Source of the DNA: Larkinella sp051857545
Lineage (GTDB): Bacteria > Bacteroidota > Bacteroidia > Cytophagales > Spirosomataceae
Direction: 5' to 3'
DNA length: 64,000 nucleotides
Assembly (NCBI RefSeq): GCF_051857545.1
Contig: NZ_JBPZHB010000008.1
Location: forward strand, 62,001-126,000
The notes beneath the pieces were generated by a model that made no database searches, was not told the DNA's origin, and saw nothing but the letters and a program-made list of their open reading frames with translations. Made by a program: the position numbers and the translations under genes. Shown here one piece after another: positions 25,826-33,317 of this stretch. The number at the start of each line of letters is the position of its first letter. Within the stretch, counting starts at the first letter, position 1.

Positions 25826-26701
25826 ATGATAAACGACAACGAAATAAAAGCCCTGATTTCTTTGCTGGACGATGAAGACCAGGAAATCACCGAACACGTT
25901 GAACAAAAAATCCGCGAATTGGGCGGCCAGTTGATCCCATATTTGGAAAGTGAATGGGAAGATAGTTTTAGTCCTATTCATCAGAAGAAAATTGAGGAGT
26001 TAATTCACGATTTGCAATACCAGTCGGTTCTGGATCGAATTAGACTCTGGAAAGAAACCGGTGGAATCGACCTGCTGGAAGGTTTGTGGATTGTGGCTAC
26101 GTATCAATACCCGGATTTGTCGCTCGATAAAATCCGGCTGGAAATCAAGCAACTCTATCTGGATGTGTGGCTGGAAGGCAAGTCCGAAATGCACCCCATC
26201 GATCAGATCAAAACCTTAAATACCGTCTTTTTTAACAAATTGAAATTTGCCGCCAACACCAAACATTTTCATTCGCCTTCCAATTCGATGATCAATGTGG
26301 TGCTGGAAAGCCGGCGCGGCAACCCCATTTCGCTGTGTGTGATTTACATGCTGATCGCCCAGCAACTTGATTTGCCCGTCTACGGTGTGAACTTGCCCAG
26401 TTTATTTGTGCTGACCTATAAAAAGGACCATACGCAGTTTTACATCAATGTCTTTAACCGCGGGCTGGTGTTCTCAAAGTCGGACATCGATCACTACATC
26501 GGACAGTTGAACCTCAAACCCGCCGACACCTACTACCAGCCCTGCACGAACCTGGATATTATCCGGCGCGTGCTACGCAACCTGATGCTGGCGTTCGAGA
26601 AAATCGGCGATACCGGCCGCGTGAAAGAAGTTGAGCAATTGCTGGATGCGGTTTACGATGAAGATGCCACTCCGCCCTTGTCGGATTACACGAATAAGTG
26701 A
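25826..26701 (+). CDS. SirB1-family transglutaminase-like protein
   Basis: This 291-residue cytoplasmic protein has an N-terminal helical region rich in charged residues and a C-terminal Transglut_core2 (SirB1) domain: PSNSMINVVLESRRGNPISL, CVIYMLIAQQLDLPVYGVNL, and a conserved C-terminal helix RVLRNLMLAFEKIGDTGRV. The Cys after GNPISL is the candidate nucleophile, although catalysis has not been shown for this family as far as I know. It reads alone or with the small DUF4177 gene 52 bp downstream. Confidence 0.85.
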   Translation: MINDNEIKALISLLDDEDQEITEHVEQKIRELGGQLIPYLESEWEDSFSPIHQKKIEELIHDLQYQSVLDRIRLWKETGGIDLLEGLWIVATYQYPDLSLDKIRLEIKQLYLDVWLEGKSEMHPIDQIKTLNTVFFNKLKFAANTKHFHSPSNSMINVVLESRRGNPISLCVIYMLIAQQLDLPVYGVNLPSLFVLTYKKDHTQFYINVFNRGLVFSKSDIDHYIGQLNLKPADTYYQPCTNLDIIRRVLRNLMLAFEKIGDTGRVKEVEQLLDAVYDEDATPPLSDYTNK

Positions 26702-26753
26702 CGAATAGCCTCTTCTTACGTCTTAGTTGAGAAAAGCTCATCCAAACGTAATC

Positions 26754-26963
26754 ATGAAAAAATTCGAATATCAGATTCTGGAAGTCGAAGCAACCGGTTT
26801 TTGGAGCGGTGGCAAGATTGATAGCCAGGAGTTGACGACCAGACTGAATGAATTGGGTGAAGAAGGTTGGGAACTTACGTCTTCTTTTGCGACCAATAAA
26901 TACGAAGGCCAGTCACGCGCGGCCATCCTCGTTCTAAAACGCGAACGCACCGAACCGGCTTAG
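26754..26963 (+). CDS. DUF4177-family small protein
   Basis: The start is set at 26754 (MKKFEYQILEVEATG), which fits the family; an upstream ATG at 26727 adds nine residues of no resemblance. The 69-residue protein has the DUF4177 pattern: a first strand with KFEYQIL, a helix ending ELGEEGWELTSSF and a last strand ILVLKRER. Such proteins are widespread and of unknown role. Its stop overlaps the stop of the convergent phosphopantetheinyl transferase gene by four bases. Confidence 0.8.
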   Translation: MKKFEYQILEVEATGFWSGGKIDSQELTTRLNELGEEGWELTSSFATNKYEGQSRAAILVLKRERTEPA

Positions 26964-27589
26964 AACGCTACCGCTAACATCCCCGGGCCGGTTTCGAAAT
27001 AATGAATGGTTAACGCCCGCACATCGTCGGGCAGGCGCACGTGGCCCGTCAAAAGCCCCGCACCGTCGGCAAACGGGTCGATGTGCAGGTGTTCGCGGAA
27101 GGTAAGCTGGCGTTTGCCGTAGAGCTTGTAAAGGGCTTCCTTGGCGCACCAGTATACCGCCAGCCGGTGCAGATCACCGTTGGCGTGGCTGATTTCTGCG
27201 TCGGACAACACGCGCGGCACCACCCGGATAAACTGCTCCCGAAAGGGCTCGATGTCAATGCCTACGGTTTTGGTATGGTGCAACACCGCAGCCGCCCAGC
27301 CGGAAGTATGCGAAATCGAAACATGCGCAGCCAGGCCAATCAGATGCGGTTTTCCATATTCGTCCTTGTACAACCCTGAATAGGTCCAGTGCGACTGAAC
27401 CAGCGCCCGAACCGCAGCCCGGCAGGCCAGCCACTCCACACGCTGCGCCGGGTGGGTGATCTCGACCAGCTCCAGTTGCTCCGGCATCGTCAGCGTTAGC
27501 AACGCGCGCAGGTCGTCTTCACTCTCTTCAATTTTCCACAACACCGCCGTACAGTCGGCCCCCAGTCGATGGGTTTGATAAACGGACAT
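26960..27589 (-). CDS. 4'-phosphopantetheinyl transferase superfamily protein
   Basis: This 209-residue enzyme attaches the 4'-phosphopantetheine arm of CoA to a carrier protein serine. The Sfp-type signature is present: VSISHTSGWAAAVL, the magnesium-binding GIDIEPFRE and the helix WCAKEALYKLYGK. Its size is nearer the Sfp type than the AcpS type (about 120 residues), but single-domain members of this length are common in Bacteroidota. The carrier target could be fatty acid or secondary metabolite ACP. No carrier gene is adjacent. Confidence 0.9.
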   Translation of the reverse strand: MSVYQTHRLGADCTAVLWKIEESEDDLRALLTLTMPEQLELVEITHPAQRVEWLACRAAVRALVQSHWTYSGLYKDEYGKPHLIGLAAHVSISHTSGWAAAVLHHTKTVGIDIEPFREQFIRVVPRVLSDAEISHANGDLHRLAVYWCAKEALYKLYGKRQLTFREHLHIDPFADGAGLLTGHVRLPDDVRALTIHYFETGPGMLAVAF

Positions 27590-27600
27590 ACCTCAAATTT

Positions 27601-27709
27601 AAAATGTAATAATAAATGTAAAATTTCAAATGCTGAATGGAAAAGTGTTCGTTCGTTATTCACTTTTCCATTCGACATTCATCATTTTGCATTTATCATT
27701 CAATATTTT
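27601..27709. repeat. Long imperfect inverted repeat in a divergent gap
   Basis: A perfect 13-bp core (27635-27647 with 27661-27673) extends outward into arms of about 45 bases with mismatches, built from AATGATAAATG-like words. It lies between two genes pointing apart, so it cannot be their terminator. Confidence 0.65.
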
Positions 27710-27736
27710 CCCTTTATCATTGCAGAAACTATAGCA

Positions 27737-28639
27737 ATGCAAGTCCATAAAATTGACACTTTTGCCGGCCACCGCGACTGCGTGTATACGCTGGATGCCG
27801 GGGCCTCGCCAACCGAGTTTTTTTCGGCCGGGGCCGATGGGCTGGTGGTTCGCTGGCAGTTGGACAAACCGGATCTGGGTTCGCTTCTGGCCCGCATTCC
27901 GGCTTCCGTCTATGCCCTGGCGTTCGATCCGGAACGGAAACAGCTCTGGGTGGGGCAAAATTACGACGGTATTCACATCATCGATCCCATTCAGAAACAG
28001 GAAGTTCGCTCGGCCCAGATCACCCCGGCGGCCATTTTCGACATTAAAATCAGCGAAGGAACAGCCTGGATCGCCTTGTCCGACGGCGTTCTGGTGGTGA
28101 TGGACGTTGCGGAGTTTGTCGTTAAAAAACACCTGAAAGTAAGTGATAAAAGCGCGCGGGCCATTGCCATCAATCCGAAAACCCGGGAGGTGGCCGTGGG
28201 CTACAGCGACAACGGCATCCGGATTTTTGACCAGGATGGCCTGACACTCAAATACGTCATTCCGGCGCATACGAACTCCGTTTTCACCGTTCAATATTCG
28301 CCCGACGGGCGGTATTTGCTCTCGGCAGGGCGCGATGCCCACCTGAAAATCTGGGATGTTACCGACCGATACAGCCCAAAAAGTGATATTGCGGCCCATT
28401 TATTCGCCATTAATCACATCTGCTACAGTCCGGATGGCGCGTTATTTGCTACAGCCAGCATGGATAAAGCCATTAAAGTGTGGGATGCGGATACGTTCCG
28501 GCTGTTGAAGGTGATCGACCGGGCCCGACACGCCGGACACGGGACGTCGATCAACAAATTACTCTGGAGTCCGTATCAGCACCAGCTCATTTCAGCCAGC
28601 GACGACCGGCTGATCTCCGTCTGGGAAATTACCCGCTAG
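27737..28639 (+). CDS. WD40 repeat protein
   Basis: The start is placed at 27737 (MQVHKIDTFAGHRD); the frame extends upstream through the palindrome but that part does not look coding. The 300-residue protein has about six to seven WD40 blades: blade ends include FSAGADGLVVRWQL, LSAGRDAHLKIWDV, ATASMDKAIKVWDA and ISASDDRLISVWEI, with GH dipeptides before several. A single seven-blade propeller fits the length. It is probably a cytoplasmic scaffold; the partner is unknown. TATCATTG at 27715-27722 is a near-match to the -7 box. Confidence 0.88.
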   Translation: MQVHKIDTFAGHRDCVYTLDAGASPTEFFSAGADGLVVRWQLDKPDLGSLLARIPASVYALAFDPERKQLWVGQNYDGIHIIDPIQKQEVRSAQITPAAIFDIKISEGTAWIALSDGVLVVMDVAEFVVKKHLKVSDKSARAIAINPKTREVAVGYSDNGIRIFDQDGLTLKYVIPAHTNSVFTVQYSPDGRYLLSAGRDAHLKIWDVTDRYSPKSDIAAHLFAINHICYSPDGALFATASMDKAIKVWDADTFRLLKVIDRARHAGHGTSINKLLWSPYQHQLISASDDRLISVWEITR

Positions 28640-28762
28640 GTAAATGATTTGGTTACTTTTCGGATTTTTGACAAATTTCAAACTAAAAAATTGATATTTT
28701 CGGTCGGATAACTTTACTTTTAGCAGACAAGTGACCATTTGTCACCATTAACCCTTTCAGTT

Positions 28763-29656
28763 ATGAAAATTACGCCCATCGAGATACGGCAGCATACATT
28801 TGAAAAAAAGGGATTCGGCGGCTACCGCCCCGACGAAGTCGATGCCTTCCTGGCGTCACTTTCGCAGGAATGGGAACGCGTTACGAGTGAAGGAAAAATG
28901 CTGAAGATGCAGCTTGAACTGGCCGAAAAAGAACTTAGCAAGTTCAAGGACATTGAGATGACGTTGTTCAAAACGTTGAAAACCGCCGACGATACCAGCA
29001 CCCAGATTACCGATCAGGCCAACAAAGCCGCGGAGAAATACCTCGGTGAATCGAAGCAGAAAGCCGATGAAATCCTGGCCGATGCCCGCAAACGGTCGAC
29101 GCTGATGGTGCAGGACGCCGAAAATCAGGCCCGGTTTATCAAAGAAAATATCCTGAACGACCTGAAGTCGATGGAACACGACTTCAAGGCGATGGAAAAA
29201 TACAAGGAAGGACTCATCAAACAAATTCGCACGCTGGCGGGCAATGCCATCGAAAGCGTCGACCGGTTTGAGAAGAAATTCAACCAGCAGTCATTGCAGG
29301 CCAAAATCGATGAAGTAACCGCTCAACACACCGAAGACGAGCCGGTGGCAACCACCGAAGCCGAAACCCATCCTTCCGATACGGAACTGGTAGACCCGGA
29401 AACGCTGCACGTCGAAACAACGGACGATGCGCTGGAACACGCGGCCGAAGCGACCGAAACACCAGCCGACGAAGCCGTTGAAGATCCTGTTACCGCCCAG
29501 GGCGATGAAGCCGCCGAAGCCGGATTGCCCGCTACGGAGCCCATTGCCGAACAGGAATCCGAAGACGAAGAGACCACCGAACCCCAGGCTGTTCACGAGG
29601 AATCGGATTCGGGCGAAAAGAAAAAAAGCTCCGGATCATTCTTTGATCAGATTTAA
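28763..29656 (+). CDS. DivIVA-domain coiled-coil protein with acidic tail
   Basis: The start is set at 28763 (MKITPIEIRQHTF), the usual DivIVA beginning; eight extra residues upstream are unlikely. The 297-residue protein has the DivIVA N-terminal domain (KGFGGYRPDEVDAFLASL), then coiled coil to about residue 185, then about 100 residues rich in Glu, Ala and Thr with almost no hydrophobic residues, ending in KKKSSGSFFDQI. DivIVA proteins mark curved membrane and organise division or wall growth in Gram-positives; their role in Bacteroidota is less clear. A good terminator follows. Confidence 0.88.
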   Translation: MKITPIEIRQHTFEKKGFGGYRPDEVDAFLASLSQEWERVTSEGKMLKMQLELAEKELSKFKDIEMTLFKTLKTADDTSTQITDQANKAAEKYLGESKQKADEILADARKRSTLMVQDAENQARFIKENILNDLKSMEHDFKAMEKYKEGLIKQIRTLAGNAIESVDRFEKKFNQQSLQAKIDEVTAQHTEDEPVATTEAETHPSDTELVDPETLHVETTDDALEHAAEATETPADEAVEDPVTAQGDEAAEAGLPATEPIAEQESEDEETTEPQAVHEESDSGEKKKSSGSFFDQI

Positions 29657-29660
29657 CACA

Positions 29661-29685
29661 AAGCGGACGTCGAGTCCGCTTTTTT
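29661..29685 (+). terminator. Rho-independent terminator after the DivIVA gene
   Basis: An 8-bp stem AAGCGGAC/GTCCGCTT with a 5-base loop is followed by a T run, starting five bases after the stop codon. Confidence 0.85.
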
Positions 29686-29751
29686 GTTCTACTTTTGGGC
29701 GAAAATCTAACCGGTTGGAAAGACGGCCCAAAAACCGTCTGGCCCCTCTTT

Positions 29752-30102
29752 ATGGGAACTATTGCGCTCGAAGGTCTCGAATTTTTCGCTTACCACGGCT
29801 TCTACGACGAAGAACAGAAGATTGGCAACAAATACTCGGTCGATATTACGGTCGTCGCCGATCTGTCCGAAGCCGCCCGCGTCGATAAGCTCAGTACCAC
29901 CGTCAACTACGGCGAATTGTACCGCATTGCCCACGAAGCCATGCAGCGCCCCGCCCGGCTGCTGGAACACATCTCCCACAACATCATCACCGAAATTCGG
30001 AAACGCTACCCCAACGTCGATTCGGTTGAGGTGAGCGTCTCCAAATTCAATCCGCCCATCGGGGGTGTTTGCCACCGGGCGAAGATCACGCTGCGGGGGT
30101 AA
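29752..30102 (+). CDS. folB: Dihydroneopterin aldolase
   Basis: The start is placed at 29752 (MGTIALEGLEFFAYHG), giving 116 residues, typical for FolB; an upstream ATG at 29695 would add 19 residues and overlap the spacer. The enzyme cleaves dihydroneopterin in folate synthesis. Motifs: FAYHGFYDEEQKIGNKYSVD at the N-terminus with the conserved Glu, TVNYGELYRI, PARLLEHISHNI, and VSVSKFNPPIGG with the conserved Lys. It has no folate gene beside it here. Confidence 0.93.
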   Translation: MGTIALEGLEFFAYHGFYDEEQKIGNKYSVDITVVADLSEAARVDKLSTTVNYGELYRIAHEAMQRPARLLEHISHNIITEIRKRYPNVDSVEVSVSKFNPPIGGVCHRAKITLRG

Positions 30103-30135
30103 ATTTACCGTTTAGGAAAGGAGAAAAGGCATTTT

Positions 30136-30960
30136 TTAGTGCGTTACGCAGTCGGCGGCAAAAGCCGCCAGTATCGTATTGAGCACCTGTGGATTTTCCA
30201 AACCGGGCAAATGCCCCGCCTGAGGAATCGCTAAAATTTGGTTCCGCCAAATGCCGGGCAATGCAAGGGTTTCCAGATAGGCCAGGTTGTGGAACTGTTC
30301 ATCCGCGCCGACGACAACAGCAATCGGAACACCACTTTTTCTGATGATTTCCGTTTCGTCGTCATACTCATCGGCCAGAATCCCCTGCGTGATTGCCTCG
30401 TGTATTCGGTAGTCCGTTTTATAAAAATCTTCTTCCAGAAATGCAGGACGAACCAGGGGCTGTTTACTAACTAACCGATCTGCATACGTTGAAACATCCG
30501 TTGGATTTGGATTTGCTACGCCATAAACACGGTTCATTATTTCTCCCGCAGCAAACATTTGCCCGAAGTTGGGAGGTTTGGTGATGGGCATGGTTAGCGC
30601 CATTACGCCGATACAGCCCGCAAGCCGGGGCAAGGCCTGCAAGGCTATATGCCCACCAATCGAACATCCGACCAGAATATAAGAGTTAAGCTGTAACTGA
30701 TCAAGCAGCCCTGTCAGGAGTCGGAGGGAACCTTGCAGGGAATAATCCGTCATCGGATCGTTGCTTTGCTCGGACTGTCCATGCCCCGGCAAGTCAAATG
30801 CAATCAGCCGGTAGTCGGTCAGGGCATCGCTGTTTAACTGCTGTTCCCACATTTTCAGCGACAGGCACCGGCTGTGGATAAAAACCAGGGCGGTTTTACG
30901 TTCTTTGTGTAAATCTTCAACGTGAATCGAAAGACCGTCTACGGCCATAAATGAACTCAT
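30136..30960 (-). CDS. Alpha/beta-fold hydrolase
   Basis: This 274-residue cytoplasmic hydrolase shows the nucleophile elbow VGCSIGGHIAL (Ser), an oxyanion segment LVFIHSRC, the acid residue in VVVGADEQFH and the His in IPQAGHLPGLENP. The substrate cannot be named. The start is set at 30960 (MSSFMAVDG); 30948 is an alternative. It is 12 bp downstream of a LuxR/PAS regulator in the same direction, so the regulator may control it or share its transcript. Confidence 0.85.
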   Translation of the reverse strand: MSSFMAVDGLSIHVEDLHKERKTALVFIHSRCLSLKMWEQQLNSDALTDYRLIAFDLPGHGQSEQSNDPMTDYSLQGSLRLLTGLLDQLQLNSYILVGCSIGGHIALQALPRLAGCIGVMALTMPITKPPNFGQMFAAGEIMNRVYGVANPNPTDVSTYADRLVSKQPLVRPAFLEEDFYKTDYRIHEAITQGILADEYDDETEIIRKSGVPIAVVVGADEQFHNLAYLETLALPGIWRNQILAIPQAGHLPGLENPQVLNTILAAFAADCVTH

Positions 30961-30972
30961 TATCAGCAAAAT

Positions 30973-31806
30973 CTACATTAATTTATGATCGATTGCGTAG
31001 CGCAGCAACTCGGTTAAATTCCGACAGTTTGTTTTCCGAAGCATGTTCCTGCGGTGTGTGTTTACGGTATTGAAACTGACGCATAATTTGTCGGCAATCT
31101 GTTTGCTGCCATAGCCATCTGCCACCCACTTCAGGATCTCGATTTCGCGTTTGCTCAAGATCTGATGCGGCTCCACATCCGGATAGTATTCTTTGGAATG
31201 TTCAATCTGCCACTTTCCGGAAGCTGGCGAATATTGCTCAATCTTATGAATCACTTTACCCTTTTCGGCGAAATCGGTAATGTCTGAAGTGAACCCGAAA
31301 ACAGCAACCGGAATGGGCTGACCGGGGGCACGAATGAGTGTAGCCTGTTGCAGGATGTGACTGTATTCGCCTGTATCCCGGCGAAACCGGTAACTTTTGG
31401 TAACCCGTATATTTTCAGACTCGATGGTCGGGTTTTCTTTCAGAAAATTCACTTCATCGGGAAACATGCTTTTCCGCATCAACTCAAAATCGTGGTAGTG
31501 ATGGTACATAAAATCCAGCCCGCCTTCGAAAAAGGCTTCCCGTGGATGACCCATCACCCGTTCTGCGTTTTCGCCAATGATCATGTACTGCCGCGATGTG
31601 TAATCAAGCAGGTAAACCGCAGCCGACAAGGCGCTCATCCAGGAGGATGCGTTGTTGATCTCTTTGTGAAAGGAAGTATGATCCCAGGAACTGGACTGTG
31701 GTTGATTAGTCAACAACTCCAAAAAATCCCTATACGTATGTACCCGAGGAGTTTTCAACGGAAAAAAAGTCGTACCTGAAAAGTGGCATCCTGTAAAAAT
31801 ACTCAA
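30973..31806 (-). CDS. PAS-LuxR transcriptional regulator
   Basis: This 277-residue regulator has an N-terminal PAS-like sensor (about 50-190; YLLDYTSRQYMIIGENAERV, then a region ending PVAVFGFTSDITDF) and a C-terminal LuxR-type helix-turn-helix (LSKREIEILKWVADGYGSKQ; SFNTVNTHRRNML). There is no receiver domain, so the PAS fold probably senses the signal. The frame begins at a TTG codon (31804-31806); no ATG lies upstream before a stop, and the first internal ATG is at about residue 57, so the start is uncertain. A palindrome covers the TTG region. Confidence 0.82.
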   Translation of the reverse strand: MSIFTGCHFSGTTFFPLKTPRVHTYRDFLELLTNQPQSSSWDHTSFHKEINNASSWMSALSAAVYLLDYTSRQYMIIGENAERVMGHPREAFFEGGLDFMYHHYHDFELMRKSMFPDEVNFLKENPTIESENIRVTKSYRFRRDTGEYSHILQQATLIRAPGQPIPVAVFGFTSDITDFAEKGKVIHKIEQYSPASGKWQIEHSKEYYPDVEPHQILSKREIEILKWVADGYGSKQIADKLCVSFNTVNTHRRNMLRKTNCRNLTELLRYAIDHKLM

Positions 31807-31817
31807 AAATGAGTATT
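31798..31817. promoter_or_regulatory. Small palindrome over the PAS-LuxR start
   Basis: Perfect 7-bp arms AATACTC/GAGTATT around six bases lie across the presumed TTG start and into the divergent gap (31807-31912). It is a possible autoregulatory operator. Confidence 0.3.
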
Positions 31818-31912
31818 GAAACCCAAACGTCGTATGAAGAATTTTGCTTTAGAGTTACCACTTTCGAAAAACAAAACAACTACGATTGCGTCTCTTACCA
31901 CTGAATAGCCCA

Positions 31913-33271
31913 ATGAGTCAGACGAAAAAACTTCTTCGACTATTTATCTTCCTGCTCGCTCTGGTTTCTTCCTGTAAAAAGGAGGAGATTTTTTCTGATC
32001 AGAAGGTTTTACTGACCTTTTCCTTTACAAAACCGGCTAATCCCACCCTCCCGGCCGACATCACCGGTACGATTTCGGGTTCACAGGTAACCATCCTGTT
32101 ACCGGTTGGTGCAAATGTGAACGGCCTGAAAGCAACCTTCAGCAGTTCACCACTTTCGACGGTCACGGTTGGCGGGGTTCGCCAGGAAACCGGGGTTACT
32201 GCCAATGATTTTACGTCTCCCGTTACTTACCGGATTACGGCGGAAGATGGTAGTACGGCAGAGTATAAAGTTACCGTAACCGTTGCGAAATCCCCGGAAA
32301 AGCAGATTCTCAGTTTTTCACTGAGCGGTCTTTCGCCCGCGGTTCAGGCAACCATCGAGCAATCTTCCCGGAAAATAACCGCCACCGTTCCGGCCCGAAC
32401 AACCGTTACGGCGCTGGTGCCCACAATCGGGATATCACCCAAAGCGACGGTAAACCCCGCGTCGGGAGCGGCTCAAAACTTCACAAACCCGGTTAATTAC
32501 ACCGTTGTTGCGGAAGACGGTAGCTCGCAGGTGTACGAAGTTACCATCAACGTCCGGCAGGTGTCTTCTGTTCCGGCCGAACTGAATCTAAATAGCTTCT
32601 ATAAGAAATACCTCGACGCCAGTGGCATTCCCATCGTCAGTTCGGAAAAAGTACCGGATGCCGCGTTGGTTCAGGCCCGGAATATAATTAATCAGATGGT
32701 CGAGAAAATCCCGAATGTGGTGGCCAAAATGATTCAGAACAAGACCCGGTTGGCCATCATGGCCGAAAGTGAAGTAACAACGGACATTCCTGAGCACAGT
32801 GATTTGTATACGGCTTTTCCCGGAACCGACTGGAATACCCGCGCCCGGGGATTGGGTGCAACCATTCAACGGCCAGCGACCAGCTGCGCCGAAGAAAATC
32901 TGCTATGCTACCCTACGGACCGGTATTTGGGCGAAGATATCCTGGTACATGAATTTGCGCACACGATTCACATCATGGGAATTGCTTATGTCGATGTAAC
33001 CTTTGACAAGGAACTGGAAAGCATTTTTAAGGAAGCAATTGCAAAAGGGCTATGGAACAATACCTACGCCACCACGAACTTCTATGAATACTGGGCCGAG
33101 GGGGTTCAATGCTGGTATGACCTGAACAAAGAGGCCATTCCTTCTAACGGGATTCATAACGAGATCAACACCCGGGAGGAACTCAGAACATACGATCCCA
33201 AGCTCTATGAACTCATCAGCCGGTATTTTCTGGTACCGACTAAAAAAGTGAGTTGCCACGCGGGAAAATAA
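31913..33271 (+). CDS. Lipoprotein with two Ig-like repeats and a zinc-metallopeptidase motif
   Basis: The start is set at 31913 (MSQTKKLLRLFIFLL), giving a signal peptide with lipobox LVSSC, so a probable lipoprotein of 452 residues. Residues about 25-120 and 125-215 are two tandem beta-sandwich repeats of the DUF5018 kind (NFTNPVNYTVVAEDGSSQVY; DFTSPVTYRITAEDGSTAEY). The C-terminal half has HEFAHTIHIMG, an HExxH zinc motif, with a later NFYEYWAEGVQCWYD that could give the third ligand. It is therefore a likely surface gluzincin-type peptidase, though the exact family is uncertain. It opens a plus-strand run of envelope genes. Confidence 0.75.
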   Translation: MSQTKKLLRLFIFLLALVSSCKKEEIFSDQKVLLTFSFTKPANPTLPADITGTISGSQVTILLPVGANVNGLKATFSSSPLSTVTVGGVRQETGVTANDFTSPVTYRITAEDGSTAEYKVTVTVAKSPEKQILSFSLSGLSPAVQATIEQSSRKITATVPARTTVTALVPTIGISPKATVNPASGAAQNFTNPVNYTVVAEDGSSQVYEVTINVRQVSSVPAELNLNSFYKKYLDASGIPIVSSEKVPDAALVQARNIINQMVEKIPNVVAKMIQNKTRLAIMAESEVTTDIPEHSDLYTAFPGTDWNTRARGLGATIQRPATSCAEENLLCYPTDRYLGEDILVHEFAHTIHIMGIAYVDVTFDKELESIFKEAIAKGLWNNTYATTNFYEYWAEGVQCWYDLNKEAIPSNGIHNEINTREELRTYDPKLYELISRYFLVPTKKVSCHAGK

Positions 33272-33317
33272 AAGAACCCAGCTACAATCAATTGATCACG
33301 TCCTACTACTGCTCTTC

